A stretch of 10,589 nt of DNA from Thiotrichaceae bacterium. Lineage in GTDB: Bacteria; Pseudomonadota; Gammaproteobacteria; Thiotrichales; Thiotrichaceae. The notes beneath the pieces are model-generated. The model worked only from the letters and a program-made list of their open reading frames with translations. It was not told the origin of the DNA and did not search any database. Below, piece by piece: positions 1-6,330 of the stretch. Both the position numbers and the translations under genes were made by a program. The stretch lies in contig WGBH01000459.1 in assembly GCA_015494435.1 (NCBI GenBank), positions 1 to 10,589 on the forward strand, in the 5' to 3' direction. Numbering within the stretch: the first letter of the stretch is position 1; each line of letters opens with the position of its first letter.

Positions 1-1740
1 AGCAGTGAGATTTTAACGCCACTTTTTTTTCTTAGTTACAATAAATCATTTGGTCAATCAACCCAACAAATTACCCCAAAAGCAGAGTTACAAGCGACGT
101 TACGGGGTTTATTTCAAGCAGTAGGAAAAAATCCTAATTTACATCCTCAGTGTCGTTTTCCTGCGCGCTTTTTTTGGTTACAGCAACAGCTCAATATTAA
201 TAAAAATAAGCTACCTCAAGTCAGTTGTGAGCGTCTTGAAAAGTGGAGTAAGTTTTCATCTTTAGATTCCGTGAGTTTTGTCCTTGTGGGCGGTTATTTT
301 GGGAATCCTGCCTCAACTTTTGGGCATCTACTGGTTAAATTAAATAATAGTGAATACAAAAGTAGCAGTGGTAATTTACTCGATCAAACCCTTAATTACG
401 GTGCGCAAGTCCCTGAGAATGAAACTATTCCTGTTTATATTGTAAAAGGTTTATTAGGTGGTTATGTTTCTCGTTTTAGAGATAAAGTATTTTATAAACA
501 GGACCGTGTTTATTCGCGTCAAGAATTGCGTGATATGTGGGAATACGAATTGAACCTCAGTGCAGAGCAACAGCGTTTTCTTGTTTATCATTTATGGGAA
601 GTGATGGGAATGGAATCAACCTATTACTTTTTAAAGAAAAACTGTGCTTATCGAGTGGCTGAGCTATTAGAATTAGTTACTGGGGAAACACTTAAGCCCA
701 ATTATCAGCCTTGGTATTTACCTATTTCACTGTTTCAAACATTAACGGATCTTGAGCAGTCTCATTATATTAAAAAAATCACCTTTCTACCTTCGAATCA
801 ACGTAAACTTTCTCATCAATTTGAACAGTTGCAAGCCGATGAAGCAGGTTTTGTTAGGAAATTAATAAAACAGAAAGCTGTTTTAGATCAACAGCAATTA
901 AAAAACTTTAGCACCGTAAAACAAGCGAAGATAATTGAGCTAATGTTGGCTTATTATGAATATAAGCTTATCGATAGTGATCAGAATAAAAGCATCATTG
1001 ATTCGCTGAAAAAACGTAAAAATCAATTATTATTATTACGTTTACAATTGCCAATTATTGAACAAAAACAAAAAATACAATCACTTAAAGCTATTCCCTC
1101 GCCAGCATCAGGATCAAAACCACGCTTATTTTCAGTTGGATTAGGACATCAAAAAACAGGAAAATTCATTAAACTAGGTTTTACCGCCATACATTATGAT
1201 TTGCTAACGAAAAGTTATGGCATGTTAGAAAATGCGAAGTTAAAAGTATTTGATTTAAACTTAAAAGGGAGTTCAAATCAAAAGCTTTCCTTAGACTCTT
1301 TTAATTTATTAAGTATTCAAAAATTAAATACTAGCTCTTCTGAATTTTTACAACAAAACGATCTTTCTTGGCGTATAAAAGTAGGAATAAAGGCGAGAAA
1401 TAATCACTGTACTGATTGCAATGGTTTCTATTTATCCGCAGGCATTGGTAAAGCATGGAAAATCTCCTCTCAATTAGAACCTTATCTCATGCTTGATGGT
1501 AGTTATCATGGAAAAAAAGATGATCTATTGATTACCCCCAATATTGGGCTAATTTTAAATCATTCCAATAAACTTAAATCAACACTCGAACTTGGTTTAA
1601 TAACGAATACTAAAAACGGGCAGAAAGATAAAAAAATAGAATGGCAAAGCCGTTATTCTTTTACAAAAAATAAAGCCCTCCGTTTCTCTTATCAAAAAGA
1701 TAATGATAAATTTTCAGTTGCTTATTATTACCATTGGTAG
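1..1740 (+). CDS. DUF4105 envelope protein, 5' end missing
   Basis: The frame is open from base 1 to the TAG at 1738-1740, giving 579 visible residues, so the true start lies left of the window. The GTG at 271 is internal, because family-like sequence (CRFPARFFWL, residues 51-60) precedes it. The DUF4105 core carries TFGHLL with His109 and KKNCAYR with Cys215. A conserved His and Cys pair of this kind is typical of the family. Gram-positive Lnb, a DUF4105 member, transfers acyl chains between lipoprotein residues; whether this protein does so is inference. Residues 280-400 are a charged linker region, then strands with a CxxC at 470-473. The protein ends in alternating aromatic/polar strands (SVAYYYHW) with a terminal Trp, as in outer-membrane beta-barrels, which suggests envelope location. 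No terminator follows. Family assignment is fairly sure; function is unknown. Confidence 0.85.
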   Translation, partial: SSEILTPLFFLSYNKSFGQSTQQITPKAELQATLRGLFQAVGKNPNLHPQCRFPARFFWLQQQLNINKNKLPQVSCERLEKWSKFSSLDSVSFVLVGGYFGNPASTFGHLLVKLNNSEYKSSSGNLLDQTLNYGAQVPENETIPVYIVKGLLGGYVSRFRDKVFYKQDRVYSRQELRDMWEYELNLSAEQQRFLVYHLWEVMGMESTYYFLKKNCAYRVAELLELVTGETLKPNYQPWYLPISLFQTLTDLEQSHYIKKITFLPSNQRKLSHQFEQLQADEAGFVRKLIKQKAVLDQQQLKNFSTVKQAKIIELMLAYYEYKLIDSDQNKSIIDSLKKRKNQLLLLRLQLPIIEQKQKIQSLKAIPSPASGSKPRLFSVGLGHQKTGKFIKLGFTAIHYDLLTKSYGMLENAKLKVFDLNLKGSSNQKLSLDSFNLLSIQKLNTSSSEFLQQNDLSWRIKVGIKARNNHCTDCNGFYLSAGIGKAWKISSQLEPYLMLDGSYHGKKDDLLITPNIGLILNHSNKLKSTLELGLITNTKNGQKDKKIEWQSRYSFTKNKALRFSYQKDNDKFSVAYYYHW

Positions 1741-1819
1741 TTTTGGGGCGGAGTTACTCCCTACGGATGAGTCGAGAAGTGGTCATCTACGTTGTTGCAC
1801 TTTTTGTGAAGGAATAAGG

Positions 1820-1973
1820 AAGTTCCAAACAATGAATTTACCAATCTTATTTGCCCTTTTGTCCTTGCTTGAATCATTTCAATCGTTGCGTAGAATAATT
1901 ATGCGCCTCTTGAGATACTCCAATCAGAAATAAAAAATCAGCGCAATATGGGTAAATTCATTACCTGAAACTT
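1820..1973. repeat. inverted-repeat element in gene-free interval
   Basis: The interval 1741-2071 (331 nt) holds no convincing gene. Inside it, 1820-1849 and 1944-1973 are inverted copies of one 30-nt unit: 24 of 30 positions agree, including an unbroken run AATGAATTTACC, and most differences are transitions. The arms are 94 nt apart, and the spacer holds an imperfect dyad at 1887-1905. The left arm also matches 22 of 25 bases of a second locus at 6198-6222, so this is a dispersed family. It resembles a REP/BIME or a small non-autonomous (MITE-like) element. No target-site duplication or transposase was identified. Short frames across it on either strand both read FQxMNLPIL, which only reflects the inverted symmetry. 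Confidence 0.6.
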
Positions 1974-2071
1974 GCTAACCATTCCCTGCGAAGTACGCCT
2001 AGTGGTTAACCGCTTCTTAGCTTGCTGTACTTATTAAACCAAACTTGTTGGAGTGCTAGCTTGGAGTAGAT

Positions 2072-2572
2072 TTAAATCTTTGTACCACAAGAAGCCGCTT
2101 TTCCTGTATTGGTCATATTATAAAGTTTTTCAGCTTTTTGATAAGGGGTTGCTTTGGTATAAGCCACGGTATTGACTGTTTTGGCAAAATCAGAGCGTAT
2201 TGATTTAATCACGTCTTTACGAATATTTTTATCACATTGCATAATATCCATTAAGGCATTGAGATGTTTTCCATTGCCTTTAGCGATATCTTGCTCAAGT
2301 GGTGTGTATGAACTTTGAATAAATGCTGCTTTAGCGACTGCGCTTCCTTTACAGTTTTCATTTGATGAATAATCTGAACTTATTGCTGTCGTTCCTAAAT
2401 CCCAAGTAATATTAGAAATAGCCGCTAATGTTTCATTTTTTTTAAAAATCATCGCGCCAATACCGCATTGGGTATAAATCTGACCAAATTCACGCGCGCT
2501 ACTTGTACTCATCATGGTAAGGGTTGTTAGTGAAGTTGCAATAATGAGGAGTGTTTTTTTATTAAAATTCAT
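2072..2572 (-). CDS. secreted DUF3015 family protein
   Basis: This is a 166-residue protein of the DUF3015 family, whose function is unknown. The ATG at 2572 is preferred over the one 45 nt upstream: it follows an AGAGA-type ribosome site by about 7 nt and directly begins a signal peptide. That peptide has a basic start (MNFNKK), a hydrophobic core, and likely cleavage after STSSA near residue 26. The mature protein begins REFGQIYTQCGIGAMIF and contains the family-like stretch AAISNITWDLGTTAISS. Cys residues occur in YTQCGIG, ENCKGS, IMQCDK and ASCGTK; four Cys in an exported protein suggest two disulfides. It is transcribed alone, away from cbiX. Periplasmic location is likely; no catalytic motif is visible. 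Confidence 0.8.
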   Translation of the reverse strand: MNFNKKTLLIIATSLTTLTMMSTSSAREFGQIYTQCGIGAMIFKKNETLAAISNITWDLGTTAISSDYSSNENCKGSAVAKAAFIQSSYTPLEQDIAKGNGKHLNALMDIMQCDKNIRKDVIKSIRSDFAKTVNTVAYTKATPYQKAEKLYNMTNTGKAASCGTKI

Positions 2573-2588
2573 AGTTATATCTCTTTTG

Positions 2589-2594
2589 ATTATA
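2589..2594 (-). promoter_or_regulatory. candidate -10 box of the DUF3015 gene
   Basis: A perfect TATAAT is present on the minus strand, 16 nt before the chosen ATG at 2572. A start about 7 nt downstream would leave a leader of only about 10 nt. There is no good -35 hexamer at the usual distance, so either an activator is needed or the box is chance in AT-rich DNA. Confidence 0.3.
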
Positions 2595-2622
2595 TTTTTG
2601 AGTAGACTTGGACTCATTAAAT

Positions 2623-2646
2623 TTCAAACTCAAGTTTAAGTTTGAA
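2623..2646. promoter_or_regulatory. 8-bp dyad upstream of the DUF3015 gene
   Basis: TTCAAACT (2623-2630) and AGTTTGAA (2639-2646) are perfect inverted repeats separated by 8 nt. They lie about 30 to 55 nt upstream of the candidate -10 box, a usual position for an activator or repressor site. No known regulator consensus was recognised. Confidence 0.3.
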
Positions 2647-2836
2647 GTGGTAGTTTATACTAAATTAATCAAAGATACTAAAATGGGGTGACTGATTGTT
2701 AAGCTTCGATGGGTTGTAGCGATAATTTTTAATTTAAATTGAGTGCTTAGAATTTCCTAAATTCTCGATTAATTTTATAGGTGAAAACCTCCGTCTGCGT
2801 TTACACTACCCATTTTTTATTAAGTGAGTATAAAGC

Positions 2837-3763
2837 ATGTCTGATCCTGCTATTTTAGTCATTGGTCACGGTTCTCGTCGTGTTTCTGCGGTTGAAGAGT
2901 TTCATCAAGTGGCTACACAGTTAAAAAAACGTTTTCCTGAGCGTTTAATTGAAACGGGTTTTTTAGAGTTTGCACGACCTGTTATTGCACAGGGATTGGA
3001 GAAGTTAATTGCTCAGGGGGCAACTGATATTATTGCTTTGCCAGGGATGTTAATGGCGGCAGGTCATGCAAAAAATGATATTCCAAGTGAAATTAATACA
3101 CTCATGGCAGCCAATCCTGAAATAAGGATTCGTTATGCAACGGAACTGGGGGTTAATGCCAAGATGATTCGTGCGGCAGCTGCACGAATTGAAGAAGCTG
3201 AGAAACTATTTTCAGAAGGTTATAATCGCCAAGATACTTTGTTAATGGTGGTAGGACGTGGTGCGTCTGATTCTGATGCGAATTCAAATATTTGTAAAAT
3301 TACCCGTATGTTAGAAGAAGGCATGGGCTTTGGCTGGGCGACAACAAGCTATAGTGGGGTCACTAAACCCTTGGTAGACGTTGCTTTGGAACGTGTGCAT
3401 CGGATGGGCTTTAAGAATATCTTATTGTTTCCTTATTTTCTGTTTTCAGGTCGTTTAATTGATCGTATTTATCAATGGGCTGATGCTTATCAGCAAGCAC
3501 ATTCTGATGTTCAATTAGTAAAAGCAGGGTATTTAAATGATCATCCTTTAGTAATTGATAGCTTTGTTGAAAAAGTCGATGAAGTAGAACAAGGAACGGG
3601 TAATATGAACTGCCAGTTATGTCAATACCGCGTGCAAATATTGGGATATGAACATAATGTAGGCGCAGCGCAAGAAGGGCATCATCATCATGTTCGTGGT
3701 GCGGGAACGGATAGTGATGAACATACCCATGCGCATCATCATAGGTATAGCCATCACCGCTAA
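2837..3763 (+). CDS. cbiX: sirohydrochlorin/cobalt chelatase CbiX, long form
   Basis: CbiX-type chelatases insert Co2+ (or Fe2+ in siroheme relatives) into sirohydrochlorin in the cytoplasm, an early step of anaerobic cobalamin synthesis. The 308 residues form two tandem CbiX-like domains, about 4-125 and 134-250. The first has GHGSR with His11, FLEFARP with Glu44 and AAGHAKND with His77; this His/Glu/His set has spacing like the metal site of CbiK. In the second domain the GHG position reads GRGASD (Arg141), so it is probably structural. The tail carries NCQLC (Cys259, Cys262), HHHH at 282-285 and a His-rich end at 296-307, likely metal-binding. A weak GTGAG ribosome site lies 8 nt before the ATG. 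The gene stands alone: no other cobalamin genes and no cobalamin riboswitch are visible. It converges on ligE with 7 nt between stop codons. Confidence 0.9.
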   Translation: MSDPAILVIGHGSRRVSAVEEFHQVATQLKKRFPERLIETGFLEFARPVIAQGLEKLIAQGATDIIALPGMLMAAGHAKNDIPSEINTLMAANPEIRIRYATELGVNAKMIRAAAARIEEAEKLFSEGYNRQDTLLMVVGRGASDSDANSNICKITRMLEEGMGFGWATTSYSGVTKPLVDVALERVHRMGFKNILLFPYFLFSGRLIDRIYQWADAYQQAHSDVQLVKAGYLNDHPLVIDSFVEKVDEVEQGTGNMNCQLCQYRVQILGYEHNVGAAQEGHHHHVRGAGTDSDEHTHAHHHRYSHHR

Positions 3764-3770
3764 AAAATAA

Positions 3771-4640
3771 CTAAAGTGGCTCTCTTACTCGTAGAAAACT
3801 GGCAAAACGTGGCAGACCTTTTTTTGTTCGACCCAAATACTGATAGGTAATGATTGAACCAATAGCTGGTGGGTTTTGTCGTTGTTTTAGACTAAAACCG
3901 GTACCGATTTTAAAACGTAATCCCTTTTGATCCTCAACCAGTAAGGCGCCTAATAACGTTTTAAATTTACCCTTACCTGCTAAATGTTGAATAACCTTTG
4001 CTTCTGCATCTTGGTATTTTTTTACTTTTAACAATACTTCACTACGACCTGATTGATATAAAGCATCAGCACGATGCAACATCAAGCCTTCCCCACCTTG
4101 AGCCACTACTTCGTCTAGCTTTTTTATTAATTCAGCGTTGGTTTTTAGATGATATTGTTTGATCACTTTAAGATGGGGAATGGATAATTTTTTGACTAAG
4201 CGTTGCATTGCCTCAACACGTTGTGAAAAAGTCCCCATTGCATGAGGCAATTCAAAGAGCTGATAGCTAATTTGTCGCCATTCCTGATCAATGGGTTGTT
4301 TTTTCCGCACTATACTCACTGTTTGTTGAAAATGATTTCTCTCAATCCATAATTCACCATCCAATGCTTGCTGAGGAAAGTCTTTAATAAACCAAGCAGG
4401 GGCATAAAAAGGGTTGCCTTGCCGAGACAGAAGTTGCTTTCCATCCCAATATGCACGTACTCCATCGAGTTTTTCACTGACTAAATACGCAGTGATATCA
4501 ATTGATTTTTTATACGTTCTTGCTAATAAAAGTTCAGGGATGCTTTTTGCAGTGCTGTTTGTGGTTAATATCAGCAGACTTAATAGCGAATAAAGTGCAA
4601 TGTTTAGAATTGTGACGATATTAGGAGGACTCCCCAGCAT
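3771..4640 (-). CDS. ligE: ATP-dependent DNA ligase, LigE type with leader peptide
   Basis: This 289-residue minimal ligase joins nicked DNA using ATP. The nucleotidyltransferase motif I is SEKLDGVR with Lys57 as the adenylated residue. LDGELW (93-98) is the acidic motif, YQLFELP (126-132) fits motif III, GGEGLMLHR (182-190) motif IV and LLKVKKY (203-209) motif V. An OB-fold domain follows to the end. There are no extra N-terminal DNA-binding or zinc domains, as expected for LigE. Residues 10-32 form a hydrophobic leader ending STAKS, matching the periplasmic export proposed for this subfamily. The ATG lies inside fabI, giving a 20-nt overlap and suggesting translational coupling. There is no strong ribosome site and no other in-frame ATG before motif I. 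The role may be in DNA uptake or extracellular DNA, which is inference from the family. Confidence 0.88.
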   Translation of the reverse strand: MLGSPPNIVTILNIALYSLLSLLILTTNSTAKSIPELLLARTYKKSIDITAYLVSEKLDGVRAYWDGKQLLSRQGNPFYAPAWFIKDFPQQALDGELWIERNHFQQTVSIVRKKQPIDQEWRQISYQLFELPHAMGTFSQRVEAMQRLVKKLSIPHLKVIKQYHLKTNAELIKKLDEVVAQGGEGLMLHRADALYQSGRSEVLLKVKKYQDAEAKVIQHLAGKGKFKTLLGALLVEDQKGLRFKIGTGFSLKQRQNPPAIGSIITYQYLGRTKKGLPRFASFLRVREPL

Positions 4641-5418
4641 AGCCTGTCATACCAACCGTACTATAACCACTATCAACATAAGTAATTTCAGCCGTTACAC
4701 CTGAAGCCAAATCAGAACAAAGAAAGGCTGCTACATTACCGACTTCTTCAATAGTAATATTACGACGCAAGGGGGCATTGGCTTCAACATGGGTTAGCAT
4801 TTTACGAAAATCCCCAATCCCTGCGGCTGCTAGGGTGCGAATAGGCCCTGCTGAAACGGCATTAACACGGATTCCATGCGGCCCAAGATCATAGGCCATA
4901 TAACGAACAGCCGCTTCAAGACTTGCTTTTGCCATTCCCATAATATTGTAATTCGGCATTGATGCCACCGCACCAAGATAGCTGAGTGTTAACATCGAGC
5001 CATTCCGTCCTTCCATCATTGGCTTAGCCTGCTTTGCCATTGCCAAAAAACTATAAGCACTAATATCATGTGCAATCATAGAACCTTTACGAGTGGTATT
5101 CTCTACAATACTGCCTGCTAACTGTTCTTTTGGAGCAAAAGCAACTGAATGTACCAAGGTATCCAATCCATTCCAGTGTTTGCCAAGTATTTCAAAACAC
5201 GTTTCAATAGACTCATCACTGCCAACATCACAAGGAATAACAAGCTCTGAATCAAAGGCTTTAGCAAATTTCTCTACACGCCCTTGAAGGCGGTCATTTT
5301 GATAGGTGAATGCTAGTTCAGCCCCTTCACGATGCATCGCTTGTGCTATTCCATAGGCAATTGAACGATTACTCGCAACACCCGCGATTAAAACACGTTT
5401 TCCTGTTAAAAAACCCAT
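4621..5418 (-). CDS. fabI: enoyl-ACP reductase FabI (NADH)
   Basis: FabI reduces trans-2-enoyl-ACP to acyl-ACP with NADH, the last step of each fatty acid elongation cycle, in the cytoplasm. The 265 residues form one SDR Rossmann domain of normal length. They show the cofactor motif GVASNRSIA (13-21), the catalytic pair Tyr157 and Lys164 (YNIMGMAK, Y-x6-K) with Tyr147 in LSYLGA, and the conserved AGPIRTLAA at 190-198. MGFLTGKR and AMHREGAELAFTYQND are nearly identical to the E. coli enzyme. Residue 93 is Ala (HSVAFAP), where E. coli has Gly93; Ala is common here in other FabI proteins, for example in Helicobacter and Gram-positives. AGGA at 5425-5428 lies 6 nt before the ATG. ligE overlaps the 3' end, so the two are probably cotranscribed. 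No clear promoter was found in 5419-5553. Confidence 0.97.
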   Translation of the reverse strand: MGFLTGKRVLIAGVASNRSIAYGIAQAMHREGAELAFTYQNDRLQGRVEKFAKAFDSELVIPCDVGSDESIETCFEILGKHWNGLDTLVHSVAFAPKEQLAGSIVENTTRKGSMIAHDISAYSFLAMAKQAKPMMEGRNGSMLTLSYLGAVASMPNYNIMGMAKASLEAAVRYMAYDLGPHGIRVNAVSAGPIRTLAAAGIGDFRKMLTHVEANAPLRRNITIEEVGNVAAFLCSDLASGVTAEITYVDSGYSTVGMTGYAGESS

Positions 5419-5553
5419 ACATTATCCTATTGATTAAATGAAAGGGCAGAATCATAACTGAAAAAATACGATTCATCAGCACATTCACTTTGATCCTGCT
5501 AAAGATATTTTTATTAGTCCATTAGCCCGACGGGCTACTCTTAAGGATGCCAA

Positions 5554-5582
5554 TAAAAAAAGCCTGTCATAATAGACAGGCT
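5554..5582 (-). terminator. intrinsic terminator of the rpmB-rpmG unit
   Basis: Read on the minus strand, AGCCTGTC and GACAGGCT form a perfect 8-bp stem (5561-5568 with 5575-5582) around a 6-nt loop, directly followed by a run of about seven T. It begins 33 nt after the rpmG stop codon. Its position separates the ribosomal genes from fabI. Confidence 0.9.
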
Positions 5583-5615
5583 TTCTCATCTTAAAGCATT
5601 CAAACTATCAAAGAA

Positions 5616-5771
5616 TTACTTAATTTTAGCTTCTTTAAAAAGAACATGCTTACGAACAATAGGATCATACTTTTTAAGGGTTAATTTTTCAGTCATAGTA
5701 CGTTTGTTTTTTGTTGTTGTATAGTAATAACCCGTACCAGCACTTGATACTAATTTAATTTTATCTCGCAT
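5616..5771 (-). CDS. rpmG: 50S ribosomal protein L33, zinc-free form
   Basis: This short gene encodes 51 residues beginning MRDKIKLVSSAGTGYYYTTT and ending VLFKEAKIK, an unmistakable L33 of the large ribosomal subunit. The CxxC pairs of zinc-binding L33 are absent, so this is the zinc-independent type, as in E. coli. E. coli L33 has 55 residues; the 51-residue form starting MRDKIKLV is typical of several gammaproteobacterial lineages. It is 33 nt downstream of rpmB, the standard rpmB-rpmG order, and is followed by a strong intrinsic terminator. Confidence 0.97.
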   Translation of the reverse strand: MRDKIKLVSSAGTGYYYTTTKNKRTMTEKLTLKKYDPIVRKHVLFKEAKIK

Positions 5772-5804
5772 GAGATAACTCCTCAGATTTATAAAAAATG
5801 ATAA

Positions 5805-6041
5805 TTAGACTTTTTTGCCACGCTTACGCATTTCTGCAAGAACGCTATCAATCCCTTTCTTGTCGATAATACGCATACCTTTAGCAGTAAGACGGAGTTT
5901 TATCCATCGGTTTTCACTTTCTACCCAAAAACGGTGTGTGTGAAGATTGGGTAAAAAACGACGTTTTGTCTTATTGTGAGCATGCGATACATTATTTCCT
6001 GTTACCGGACGCTTTCCTGTTACTTGGCATACACGAGCCAT
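5805..6041 (-). CDS. rpmB: 50S ribosomal protein L28
   Basis: The 78-residue product begins MARVCQVTGKRPVTGNNVSH and contains RRFLPNLHTHRFWVE and KGMRIIDKKGID, matching E. coli L28 in length and sequence. The start is set by a GGAG that lies 7 nt before the ATG at 6041. The in-frame ATG two codons upstream (6047) sits only 1 nt from that GGAG, so it is not the start. It leads the rpmB-rpmG operon, with a promoter about 95 nt upstream and a leader able to form a long hairpin. Confidence 0.97.
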   Translation of the reverse strand: MARVCQVTGKRPVTGNNVSHAHNKTKRRFLPNLHTHRFWVESENRWIKLRLTAKGMRIIDKKGIDSVLAEMRKRGKKV

Positions 6042-6076
6042 GACCATTCTCCGAATCTATTCTTATAGCAAGCAAT

Positions 6077-6113
6077 TTGAATGATTGTTTTTTACCTATA
6101 AAAAATCGTTCAA
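6077..6113 (-). promoter_or_regulatory. rpmB leader hairpin
   Basis: The transcribed leader between the promoter and rpmB can fold into a stem of about 14 bp (6077-6091 with 6100-6113), with one G-U pair, one bulged base and an 8-nt loop. It is AT-rich and has no T-tract for termination on the minus strand. It ends 35 nt before the start codon, so it could affect translation or mRNA stability. No known ribosomal protein leader motif was recognised. Confidence 0.35.
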
Positions 6114-6133
6114 GTCGCCAAAAAATGCGTGAT

Positions 6134-6161
6134 TCTATACTAATTAGCATTGAATCAGCAA
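6134..6161 (-). promoter_or_regulatory. sigma70-type promoter of rpmB-rpmG
   Basis: On the minus strand TTGCTG (6156-6161) and TATAGA (6134-6139) are separated by 16 nt, a good match to -35 and -10 hexamers. Transcription would begin near 6127 and give a leader of about 85 nt before rpmB. Confidence 0.55.
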
Positions 6162-6186
6162 GAACAATTTGCTATGCCTTGTTCTT
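6160..6186. promoter_or_regulatory. 8-bp dyad at the upstream edge of the rpmB promoter
   Basis: AAGAACAA (6160-6167) and TTGTTCTT (6179-6186) are perfect inverted repeats with an 11-nt spacer. They touch the -35 hexamer of the rpmB promoter. This may be a regulator site, or part of the neighbouring repeat cluster (6198-6243). Confidence 0.3.
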
Positions 6187-6197
6187 CTCACAATGCC

Positions 6198-6243
6198 AAG
6201 GAAGTTCTAAGCAATGACTTTAGTCATTTTGCTTAAAACTTCC
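6198..6243. repeat. hairpin copy of the dispersed repeat
   Basis: GGAAGTTCTAAGCAATGAC (6200-6218) and its near inverted copy (6223-6243) flank a TTTA loop, forming a stem of about 19 bp with one mismatch or G-U pair and a 2-nt bulge. The left arm with flanking AA (6198-6222) matches 1816-1840 in 22 of 25 bases. It lies in the intergenic gap between dsrE2 and rpmB. A REP-like sequence or small mobile element end is the best description. Confidence 0.6.
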
Positions 6244-6272
6244 CAAAAATGAATAATCTTAATATTCAGCTT

Positions 6273-6323
6273 TTTTAAATCTAAACTCAATTTTCAAGTA
6301 AATTGAATGATTTAGGTTTAAAA
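6273..6323. other. long 3' stem-loop after dsrE2
   Basis: Positions 6273-6285 pair with 6311-6323 (13 bp, one G-U). After small bulges, 6287-6293 pair with 6300-6306 (7 bp, perfect) around a 6-nt loop. It starts 7 nt beyond the dsrE2 stop codon (minus strand). There is no T-tract after the stem on either strand, so it is not a classic intrinsic terminator. A role in 3' end processing or mRNA protection is more likely. Confidence 0.4.
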
Positions 6324-6330
6324 CAGAGTT

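Noticed and set aside
1703..1933. 76-residue plus-strand frame after the DUF4105 gene
   Set aside because: It overlaps the end of the real gene, has no ribosome site, and its MNLPIL motif comes from the inverted repeat, since the opposite strand reads the same motif.
2640..2836. Cobalamin riboswitch upstream of cbiX
   Set aside because: No B12-box-like sequence or extended fold was recognised; only short hairpins such as 2779-2790 are present.
4623..4628. AGGAGG on the plus strand as a ribosome site
   Set aside because: No plus-strand gene follows; it lies antisense within the fabI-ligE overlap.
5093..5287. Plus-strand frame inside fabI
   Set aside because: It is antisense to a clear FabI reading frame and resembles no protein.
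5277..5418. FabI as an unusual homolog because of Ala93
   Set aside because: Ala at this place occurs in many normal FabI enzymes, so it is not evidence of special function or resistance.
5523..5537. GC-rich hairpin TAGCCC-GAC-GGGCTA as a terminator
   Set aside because: No T-run follows on either strand, and the stem is only 6 bp; the real terminator is at 5554-5582.
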